Assembly (NCBI GenBank): GCA_050730675.1
Contig: JBOHNM010000006.1
Location: 1 to 56,880, forward strand
Direction of reading: 5' to 3'
DNA: 56,880 nt
From: JBOHNM01 sp050730675
GTDB lineage: Bacteria > Planctomycetota > Phycisphaerae > Phycisphaerales > UBA1924
Below the pieces are notes generated by a model. It was not told the DNA's origin. It did no database searches and worked only from the letters and a program-made list of their open reading frames with translations. Both the position numbers and the translations under genes were made by a program. The stretch's first letter is position 1, and every line of letters begins with the position of its first letter. Positions 50,606 through 56,880 of this stretch are shown here, one piece after another.

Positions 50606-51016
50606 ATGACCACCATCAACCTCAACGGCGACGACCTCTCCGACGCCTTGGCCGCCCAGATCGGCGGCATCGGCATCGCCCCCGGCGCCAACATCAACTA
50701 CATCACCGGCCACGCCATCTTCGAGGCCACCCCCACCCCCACCCCCACCCACGGCACCGCCCCCAAGTACGCCAACCTCGACCAGGTCAACCCCGGCTCG
50801 GTGATCCTCTCGGGCGAGATGATGCTCCGCGACATGGGCGAGGGTGGGGGGGGCGGGGATGCCGACTGGACCAAGGCCGCGGACCTGATCATCAAGGGCA
50901 TGGACGGGGCCATTGGTGCGAAGACCGTCACCTACGACTTCCACAGGATGATGGAAGGCGCCACCAAGCTCAAGTGCAGCGAGTTCGGGGATGCAATCAT
51001 CAAGCACATGGGGTAA
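50606..51016 (+). pseudogene. Duplicated 3' end of icd
   Basis: 136 codons matching the last 124 or so residues of the intact Icd (from MNLNGDYLSDALA to the end). The coding frame is kept and it begins with its own ATG. A 79-base block (49010-49088 and 50649-50727) is identical. After that I count roughly 28 silent differences and 5 replacements. Two insertions add PTPTPT in the EATHGTAP segment (three extra CCCCAC units) and three Gly in the GSGGD segment. It lacks the first 370 residues, so it cannot be an enzyme alone. Either a displaced host 3' end or a remnant of a second icd. Confidence 0.8.
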
Positions 51017-51072
51017 CAAGAGTGGGCGTCATTTCTTGCTTGGAGCAGGGCCGCGTGAACAGGTAAACACTT

Positions 51073-53490
51073 ATGCTCCCAGATTCGCTGCTAGCCGGCT
51101 TTCGTTCGACTTTGTATGCCGGGCACTACAATCTTCTGCTCGGTTCAGGAATCTCATTGACTAGCAGCAATGCAAAGGGTCAGCCGCTACTAGGCGCCGA
51201 GAAGCTCCGGCAGCAGCTATGCAGCATCAAAGGCGCGAGACCCGATACATCGCTCAGTCGAGTAGCATCGGTTCTCACGCCTGCGGAGGTGGTGACTCAC
51301 CTTGTAGAGCCGTATTCCGGGTGCCGAGCAGGCACCGATCTATCTCCTTTAAGTACATATTTGTGGCTTCGGGCGTTCACATTTAATATTGACGACGTAA
51401 TTGAAGATTTGTATACGACAGCCGAGGATGCGAAACAAAAATTGGTGTCGCTCAATTATGATCGAGACCTTGAGCCAACTCCAATTCGCAGCGATCTTCA
51501 ACTCATTCATCTGCACGGAAGTGTAAAGCACCCGAGTTCAAGTTTTGTGTTTTCCCATGCTGACTATGCGAGGGTAATGCGGTCGCTCAATTCGTGGATG
51601 CACATCTTGTCGGAAACGCTTTCTACTGAGCCATTCATAATTGCAGGCACATCGCTCAGTGAAGTAGATCTCGAGTACTACCTAACAAAGCGTACCGCGG
51701 CAACGCCGAAGCGCGGAGCTGGGCCGTCGTTGTTAATTGATCCGGATCCTGACGCCATTACCGAGTCAGATTGCAAGAGGCATGGATTGCACTTGGTGAA
51801 GGCGAAATTTGGAGATTTCCTCACGTGGATGCGAGAGGCATTTCCGTCGCCTCCGACAGTCGGCGACCTCATTGTCCCCGCCACCAATAAGCTATTTCCC
51901 GACACACTGTCGCCTCTGTCGCTCGTCAAGTTCTTTTCGGACTTCCGGCTGGTTATCGCGGGGAAGTTGCAACGAAGCGTGCTGCCTACGCCCTTTTTGT
52001 ACGGCGGTGCATTGTCCGATGAAGACTTGCATCGGCACGTTGATATCGCACGGGCGGACATTGGCCCGTTGCAGGACCATGTCGAGCAACTGCTTCGCCA
52101 CCCAGCCGCGACAAGAATGATTACGCTGCTTGACGACGCTGGTACCGGAAAGAGCGCATTCTTGCGGCGCGTGGCACATGAGTTGGCGGCACTGGGGATT
52201 CCGGTCTTAGAAGTGCGGGCTCTCGAGAGGATCGATGTCGATAGCGCGATCGATTGTTTTGCCGCCGCGAAGGCATCAATCGTGCTCGTAGTAGACAATC
52301 TGGGAACTCACGCCGAACAGATTGCAGAAATTCTCAGTGACCCGGAAGCATCGATGAAGGTCGTAGTCCTAGCTTCTGACCGCAACTATCGGCGTGAGTA
52401 TTTGGACACACTATTCCCCGGAAACACTGCCGGCATCCGTACTCTGACGCCGTTCACTATTGGCGAGTATGGTCAGCTAATCGAGTTGTATCGCAGTGTC
52501 GGTCTTGTGGGCACAGCGGATGCGACAAAAAATCCTAAAGAGTTCGTAGCCGCGCTAAAGGGTGACCCAGTTGCAGTGGCGGCGTGCCGGATAATGAACA
52601 ATTATCAACCTCTAGAGAAGATCATAGATTCGATGTGGCGAGAATCGCCAGAAGCAATTCGCCTGCCTTACTTAACCGCCGCGTTGGCACGGCAATGCGA
52701 CGCCCGTGGAATTCGGTACAGCATTCTTCAGGCCGTGTCTGGATCTGGCAATTCAGTGTCAGACCTATTCACTCCGAATGTTTCACTGCGACTTATTGAT
52801 CACCCTAGCAATGCACAGTATTCACTGCCATTGAATACTACAGTTGCTGAATCGATGCTAAGGAGCAGGGCCCGCGAGCGTGACCCATTGGTCTATGAGG
52901 CGTTTTCCAGACTGGCATCAGAGTTGGCGCCCCACGTCAACCGCAACGCGATAAAGCGACGAACGCCCGAGGCCGGTCTTGCCGGCCGACTGTTTGATGT
53001 TGACACAATTGTCAAGCCGTTACTAGGACCGAGGACGGAGGAATGGTACCTGCTTTGCCAAGAACAATGGCAATGGAATTCGCGGTATTGGGAACAGCGG
53101 GCACTTTTTGCGGCAACGACCGATCTTGACTTAGCTTTGGGGCATGCGCGTCATGCGCTCGCGATCGAGGTGCATCCGTACACGCTGACAACACTGGGTA
53201 AGATCCTACTGAGAATAGACGAGCGGGATGGGTACAGCTCAGACGCTGTATTCGATGAAGCTTTCAGTCGTCTAGAGCAGGCGATCAGTGGCGAACGCGC
53301 GCGATCGAGAATCCGAATTCACCCATATGTAACGTTGTTTGGGGGAGCGCTGAGGCGATTGGGTGCCGATGCCGTGCTATCTTCCTCGCAGATCCAGGGA
53401 TTGCGTGAGCTTCTTCCCGTGGCGGCCGGGCGATTTGGTAACGATCCAGTTCTGCGCAATCAAATTGCTGAGCTCTCACGCCTACTCTAG
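51073..53490 (+). CDS. SIR2-domain, P-loop NTPase protein; candidate defence gene
   Basis: An 805-residue protein with an N-terminal SIR2-like domain, a P-loop NTPase and a helical C-terminus. SIR2 markers are LLLGSGISL (21-29), TFNIDDVIEDLY (103-114; N105 and D107) and the catalytic histidine in LIHLHGSV (H148), with AGTSLSEVD (191-199). The NTPase has LLDDAGTGKSAF (352-363; Walker A lacks its first Gly) and VLVVDNLG (Walker B, about 404-411). A STAND-type C-terminal half ends in TPR-like helices. This architecture matches SIR2-STAND (Avs5-like) anti-phage proteins, which deplete NAD on sensing phage. The gene is clearly AT-richer than its neighbours, suggesting recent transfer. No effector or partner gene is adjacent. 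A ribosome site is weak (AACAGG). Activity is inferred only. Confidence 0.75.
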   Translation: MLPDSLLAGFRSTLYAGHYNLLLGSGISLTSSNAKGQPLLGAEKLRQQLCSIKGARPDTSLSRVASVLTPAEVVTHLVEPYSGCRAGTDLSPLSTYLWLRAFTFNIDDVIEDLYTTAEDAKQKLVSLNYDRDLEPTPIRSDLQLIHLHGSVKHPSSSFVFSHADYARVMRSLNSWMHILSETLSTEPFIIAGTSLSEVDLEYYLTKRTAATPKRGAGPSLLIDPDPDAITESDCKRHGLHLVKAKFGDFLTWMREAFPSPPTVGDLIVPATNKLFPDTLSPLSLVKFFSDFRLVIAGKLQRSVLPTPFLYGGALSDEDLHRHVDIARADIGPLQDHVEQLLRHPAATRMITLLDDAGTGKSAFLRRVAHELAALGIPVLEVRALERIDVDSAIDCFAAAKASIVLVVDNLGTHAEQIAEILSDPEASMKVVVLASDRNYRREYLDTLFPGNTAGIRTLTPFTIGEYGQLIELYRSVGLVGTADATKNPKEFVAALKGDPVAVAACRIMNNYQPLEKIIDSMWRESPEAIRLPYLTAALARQCDARGIRYSILQAVSGSGNSVSDLFTPNVSLRLIDHPSNAQYSLPLNTTVAESMLRSRARERDPLVYEAFSRLASELAPHVNRNAIKRRTPEAGLAGRLFDVDTIVKPLLGPRTEEWYLLCQEQWQWNSRYWEQRALFAATTDLDLALGHARHALAIEVHPYTLTTLGKILLRIDERDGYSSDAVFDEAFSRLEQAISGERARSRIRIHPYVTLFGGALRRLGADAVLSSSQIQGLRELLPVAAGRFGNDPVLRNQIAELSRLL

Positions 53491-53986
53491 TAAAGTCGGA
53501 CGAATAGAACTCTCGCTCATGTCACTATTCGTTTCGTGCTGAGCTCCTTACCGCTGCGCTTATTCCAGGTCGCACAAGCGTCTTCGCTGGTGCCACTGTA
53601 AGATGTCAGTGTCTAATCCACTGCTCTACGAGCGTGCCGCCCCCGCACCCCCTGCCCGGAAGTGAATGAATGGTTGTGAGCGTGGCCGCTTCCTGTTTCG
53701 CCGCGTGAGGCAGGTGGGCGGAGTGTGGGCGTGGTGGGGGGCAGCGGGAGAGTCGTTCGGCGGGGGCCGAGATGCACGCCGCGGAGCCGTTCAACCGCAA
53801 GGTTCTCCACACCAACCGCAAGGCCACCAGCCCATCCCCCGTGGTTGCCCGGCTCAACAGCGTGGCTCTCCCGTTCCGCGGCCGCGTCCGCACTCCCCTG
53901 CCTTGAGCCGGGACGGCGACTGAGTCCATCAGCGTCTCAGTCAGCTCTTTCTGTATTTCATGGCGTGTGGCCGTCACTCGCCATGT
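53491..53986. other. Gap between the SIR2 gene and the lipoprotein gene
   Basis: About 500 bases with no supported gene. The first 130 are AT-richer like the SIR2 gene; from about 53640 the sequence is GC-rich again. It contains one structured repeat unit at 53901-53936. The junction near 53630 may be an insertion edge. The two convergent genes must terminate here, but I see no strong hairpin with a T-run. Confidence 0.45.
53901..53936. repeat. Structured repeat, single unit
   Basis: CCTTGAGCCGGGACGGCGAC followed by TGAGTCCATCAGCG. It matches the first unit at 55285 without mismatch over about 33 bases. No second unit is seen within 60 bases. Confidence 0.75.
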
Positions 53987-54922
53987 TTACTTCGGCAACT
54001 TGTCGTTTGCAAATACGGCCGCCACGATCTCGTCATTGCGGTTCACGAAGCGAGGAAACAGCGTGTTCAGCTCCTTGAGCATCGCGGCCTTGGCCTTCTC
54101 AACTTCCGCCTTGCTCTTGTTCGACCAGTTGATCGGCTTGCGGTTGAGCAAGCGGTTCACCGCACGCTGCCATTCCTCGATTGCGGCCGCGTCCGCCAGA
54201 CGTTGGCGCTGCTTCGCATCGACGTCGAGCTGGAGGACCATGGCGAATCGATCGCACGGCATCGGGTCCGCGTTCGTGCACACCGGAGCCTTTGCACTCA
54301 GCACATACGCCGAGCCGCTCCCGGCCTTGGCGCCGATGCCCGCTGCATCGAGCGTGCGCTGCACCTTTACGTCGGCCACCCAGGCTCGTTCGATCTCAAT
54401 CGTCAGGCCGGAGACCACGTAATCCTCAACAACGATCCGGGCATCTTGCCGCTTCAGCGCGGCAACCACATCGGGCCTCACACGCTTCGCGTCGATCAAC
54501 CGCACGAGCTCGCCGCCGTTGATGTACCGCTTGCTCACGAGCGAAGCGCTGACCGAAGAACGCTGCGCCAGTTCGAACGCGGCCTTCGCCTCGAGGCCGA
54601 TGCTCTGGAGATACTCGGCTGCCGCCGCGGTCTTGGCCGTTTCGATCTCCGTGATGTCAATCCGTCCGATCGGCCCCTCGGAGATCAACTGCGAGAGGTC
54701 TGGGCCATAGCTCTCCGGAAGAAAGAGGAGCACCGTCTTCCCGCCGTCCGTGGGCACGGTGATGGTGCCGACGCCGTACTTGGCCGCCGTTACGCCCTTG
54801 GTTTCGAGCTTGATTTCCCCGCCGGTGGTGCTGCACCCGGCGACGCACGGCAAGAGAACAAGCGACCCTGCCAACGCGCAGCAAAACAGTTGATTGAGGC
54901 CACCATGGCGAGAGACATTCAT
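53987..54922 (-). CDS. Lipoprotein of unknown function
   Basis: A 311-residue lipoprotein. The signal peptide ends in a lipobox (LLPCVAGC, Cys about residue 30), and the frame is open from there to the end. The body has a mixed sequence with conserved-looking charged blocks; the last third is a helical, Lys/Ala/Glu-rich segment (EVEKAKAAMLKELNTLFP). I recognise no domain; the layout recalls curli-assembly CsgG-like or other outer-membrane lipoproteins but no motif confirms this. ATG 54922 has AAGGAG. It is transcribed toward the SIR2 gene. Confidence 0.7.
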   Translation of the reverse strand: MNVSRHGGLNQLFCCALAGSLVLLPCVAGCSTTGGEIKLETKGVTAAKYGVGTITVPTDGGKTVLLFLPESYGPDLSQLISEGPIGRIDITEIETAKTAAAAEYLQSIGLEAKAAFELAQRSSVSASLVSKRYINGGELVRLIDAKRVRPDVVAALKRQDARIVVEDYVVSGLTIEIERAWVADVKVQRTLDAAGIGAKAGSGSAYVLSAKAPVCTNADPMPCDRFAMVLQLDVDAKQRQRLADAAAIEEWQRAVNRLLNRKPINWSNKSKAEVEKAKAAMLKELNTLFPRFVNRNDEIVAAVFANDKLPK

Positions 54923-55284
54923 GTGATGCTCCTTGAGGCGAATCGTGTTAGCAAACGCTCGCCATCTACTTCGCAGGGCGGCGGCAATGGTTTCACCCCG
55001 TGCCAAGAGCGATGTAAGTGCAGCTATTGCAACGACTTGCGACGTCGCGACCTCCGCGATCGGTCGTAGCAGGCGCGAATATGTCCTCCTCGTCAGCCTT
55101 GGAGCGGCATCAACGCATGGCCATTCAGTACGGGATGCGCCACGCCGGCATGCTGAACGGTTAAACCGACCATCTGTGCCAACGAAGGCAGCTCTGGGGA
55201 GGCGGCAACATTGTGTCACTGACGCGGGCGGCATGCCGCCCCCGCATCGCTGCCGGACAGGCCGAGCCGTTCGCCCTCATCTGC
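54923..55284. other. Gap upstream of the lipoprotein gene
   Basis: About 360 bases without a supported gene. A short frame, ATG at about 55118 coding MAIQYGMRHAGMLNG, has no recognisable upstream signals and I do not call it. The lipoprotein promoter is probably near 54945-54960 (TAACAC on the minus strand). Confidence 0.4.
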
Positions 55285-55375
55285 CTTGAGCCGGGACGGC
55301 GACTGAGTCCATCAGCGAATCTTGCCCGCCTTGTCTACCACCTTGCGCCGGACGCAGCGCCTGAGTCCATCAGCA
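55285..55375. repeat. Structured repeat pair, copy 2
   Basis: Unit 1 GCCGGGACGGCGACTGAGTC + CATCAGC (core at 55303) and unit 2 GCGCCGGACGCAGCGCCTGA + GTCCATCAGC (core at 55361), 58 bases apart. It sits about 75 bases upstream of the beta-helix gene. Confidence 0.75.
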
Positions 55376-55416
55376 TGTCCCCCTCCTCTCCTCATGGCCA
55401 TCCCTCCCCCATGGTG

Positions 55417-55422
55417 TACGCT
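55417..55422 (+). promoter_or_regulatory. Possible -10 box of the beta-helix gene
   Basis: TACGCT lies 28 bases before ATG 55451. CAGGAG (55436-55441) is the ribosome site. The same TACGCT is used by the gene at 47440. Confidence 0.4.
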
Positions 55423-55450
55423 CCCCTACACACACAGGAGATCACCACAC

Positions 55451-56326
55451 ATGTCACAAGCTCCTCTTGACCGACGTCTGCTCCTGGGTGTGGGGGTCGC
55501 GGGCCTGGCCGGGGCGGCTGTGCTGGCGCGCGTGGCCAAGGGCGGCCCGCTGAACCCGCCGGCCGGTGCGGTCGCTTCAACCGGCCGCACGCTCGACGAG
55601 GTCTATAACAAAATTCCCGCGCTCGGCGCGGGCGACGGGCGCATCCCCCTCGCCGGCGGCCAATCGGCCATCACCATCTCTCAGCCCGGCTCCTACGTGC
55701 TCACCGGCAACGTGTTGGTCACCGGCGGCACGGGAATTACGATCGCTTCGCACAATGTCACGCTCGATCTCAACGGCTACACGGTGGGCTCCACCGACGT
55801 CAGCGGCGGCTCGGGCATCACCGCCAACGGTCGTCCGAGCCTCATCATCCGTGGAGGCACCGTCCGGGGCTTCGAGACCGGCGTGGATCTCAACAACGCG
55901 GACCGGGCGATCATCGAGGACGTCTGGGCCGATGGCCAGCGCCTGAGCGGCATCGCGGTGAATGGCACACCCAACAACTCCTTCATCGCCGTCCGGCGCT
56001 GCACAGTCACCCGCTCGGGCACGGGCACAACGGGCCTCGAGGTCCAGCCGTCGCACGGCATCTTCCTTTCGGCCGTGCGAGGCGTGGTGGAGGACTGCTT
56101 CGTGCAGGACTGCGTCAGCAACACACCGGTGCCGGTCACCTACGGCATCTACCAGCAGGGAGGTTTCCCCTTCATGATGCAGCGGAACACCGTGGTGAGC
56201 TGCCCCAGCGGCATCCGCATGAATCCCACAAACATGAGCGTCTACCGTGACAACACCGTGCTGAACCCCACGGTCGCGGCGTACTCGGTCGCGCCCGTGG
56301 TTGACGGCGGGGGGAATGTTCCATGA
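55451..56326 (+). CDS. Exported right-handed beta-helix protein
   Basis: A 291-residue protein with an N-terminal RRLLLGVGVAGLAGAAVLA signal; the adjacent arginines suggest twin-arginine export. The rest is repeated short beta strands typical of PbH1 parallel beta-helices: SYVLTGNVLVTG, ITIASHNVTLDLNGYTV, SLIIRGGTVRGF, RAIIEDVWADGQ, NNSFIAVRRCTVTRS. Such domains are found in polysaccharide lyases and surface adhesins. No catalytic residue set can be assigned. It lacks the dockerin module and the VPTPG tail seen elsewhere. It lies between two blocks of structured repeats. CAGGAG lies upstream of ATG 55451. Confidence 0.75.
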   Translation: MSQAPLDRRLLLGVGVAGLAGAAVLARVAKGGPLNPPAGAVASTGRTLDEVYNKIPALGAGDGRIPLAGGQSAITISQPGSYVLTGNVLVTGGTGITIASHNVTLDLNGYTVGSTDVSGGSGITANGRPSLIIRGGTVRGFETGVDLNNADRAIIEDVWADGQRLSGIAVNGTPNNSFIAVRRCTVTRSGTGTTGLEVQPSHGIFLSAVRGVVEDCFVQDCVSNTPVPVTYGIYQQGGFPFMMQRNTVVSCPSGIRMNPTNMSVYRDNTVLNPTVAAYSVAPVVDGGGNVP

Positions 56327-56341
56327 TCACAGGCTGCATGT

Positions 56342-56364
56342 GGCACGGATCTTCGTCCCGTGCC
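56342..56364. other. Hairpin after the beta-helix gene
   Basis: GGCACGG and CCGTGCC form a seven-pair stem with a nine-base loop, 15 bases after the stop at 56326. No T-run follows. Possible weak terminator. Confidence 0.4.
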
Positions 56365-56440
56365 GCTGACTTCGGCTCCGCGAGGTCGGTGCTCTTGCGC
56401 TGATGCGGGCCCCAGAAGATCGCGACGCAAGGCCTTTCTG

Positions 56441-56531
56441 CCTTGAGCCGGGACGGCCAGTGAGTCCATCAGCCGATCGAATTGCGTCCTGCTTTCCGGT
56501 GAGCCGGACGCACAGCGAGTGAGTCCATCGG
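56441..56531. repeat. Structured repeat pair, copy 3
   Basis: Unit 1 CCTTGAGCCGGGACGGCCAG + TGAGTCCATCAGC (core at 56460) and unit 2 GAGCCGGACGCACAGCGAGT + GAGTCCATCGG (core at 56519), 59 bases apart. It is more diverged than copies 1 and 2. Confidence 0.7.
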
Positions 56532-56577
56532 TAGATGGTTCTCCTTGCCGCGATCCGAAGGTGTGCCGCTGGCTCTT

Positions 56578-56629
56578 GGTTGGCGCGATGGCCTCAGGCG
56601 CCGGCCCGGCTGGAGGCGGGAAGGCGTGG
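56578..56629. repeat. Repeat-associated element, copy 2
   Basis: Matches 50351-50403 over 52 bases (CGCGATGGCCTCAGGCGCCG core). It follows the second unit of copy 3 by about the same distance as in copy 1. Confidence 0.7.
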
Positions 56630-56880
56630 GATCGGCAGCGGCGGGGGGTGGGGCGGCCGTGTGGACGGGGAGATCGGGGGGAGAGGCCTATGCGTCGGCG
56701 CGCGCTCAAGCAGGAAGTCTGCGTAACTCCGTTTGGAGGCACGCGGATGGTGGCGTACGCCCGCCCCAACGCTCCAAGCCGCGTAGGGGCGGGGCACCCG
56801 AGGCAAGCAAGCGGGGACCATCAAACCAAAGTCGAAACGAAGCGGCGGGTGAACCGGCTGACCCGCTCACTTCGTTCGGG
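56630..56880. other. Right end of the window
   Basis: GC-rich sequence without a supported gene. It contains several open frames on both strands that look like chance frames. The window may continue into another repeat or gene. Confidence 0.4.

Noticed and set aside
55118..55165. Short peptide frame MAIQYGMRHAGMLNG
   Set aside because: No ribosome site, no family and surrounded by frame-broken sequence.
50219..56629. Integron cassette array
   Set aside because: Repeats lie between single genes as attC sites would, but I see no GTTRRRY core sites, gene orientation is mixed and there is no integrase.
50219..56629. CRISPR array
   Set aside because: Too few units, unequal spacing over kilobases, and no cas genes.

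Overview
The window is GC-rich, gene-dense bacterial DNA, most likely from a planctomycete of the class Phycisphaerae. Pointers are secreted proteins ending in a two-repeat, cysteine-bounded dockerin-like module, a giant surface protein with an N-terminal LEPR motif, a VPTPG-type (PEP-CTERM-like) tail, a tandem family of zinc-ribbon membrane proteins, and lpxA (diderm envelope). This placement is inference from family content; there is no rRNA in the window. I saw no tRNA, rRNA, CRISPR array, transposase or integrase gene.

Layout. 0.07-12.1 kb: lipB, a DUF1015 protein, purQ, four paralogous zinc-ribbon membrane proteins (3.1-7.0 kb), a VPTPG-tailed secreted protein, mnmA, small membrane proteins and a secreted esterase. 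12.1-15.1 kb (minus): ribF, nrnA and a DNA methyltransferase, joined by 4-base start/stop overlaps. 15.3-24.7 kb: a fused proline/P5C dehydrogenase, a secreted dockerin-tailed protein, two TerC proteins, a CHAD protein and RtcB. 24.8-28.7 kb (minus): dnaG-rpoD with a clear intrinsic terminator. 29-32.6 kb: acylphosphatase, a HAD phosphatase, two small unknowns and clpX. 32.7-35.8 kb (minus): a ParA ATPase fused to a glycogen-binding-like (CBM48/AMPK) domain, followed by a MinD/FlhG-like protein without a P-loop. 36.1-39.9 kb (minus): aroB, rsfS, a metallo-beta-lactamase-fold protein and lpxA. 40-47.7 kb: the LEPR/CARDB/Calx-beta surface protein, two tandem dockerin-tailed sugar dehydrogenases and a 97-residue protein that is only signal peptide plus dockerin module. 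47.9-51.0 kb: icd, an unknown gene, then a duplicated 3' end of icd. 51-56.9 kb: an accessory stretch with an AT-richer SIR2/NTPase gene (probable defence protein), a lipoprotein, a beta-helix protein and a family of short structured repeats between the genes.

The core genes cover DNA priming, transcription initiation, tRNA thiolation, lipoylation, flavin synthesis, aromatic and purine synthesis, ribosome silencing, proteolysis and outer-membrane synthesis. Secreted proteins share one C-terminal module, suggesting a common way of retaining them at the surface.

Two features cut across the window. Many genes have a TANNNT -10 box only 5-8 bases before the start codon and no Shine-Dalgarno sequence, as expected for leaderless mRNAs. 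Word-like low-complexity repeats lie between genes and also, in frame, inside lipB and mnmA.

The strongest candidates for something undescribed are the ParA-CBM48 fusion with its P-loop-less partner, the SIR2-NTPase protein in its repeat-rich surroundings, the icd 3'-end duplication (which resembles an e14-type integration scar) and the stand-alone dockerin module.
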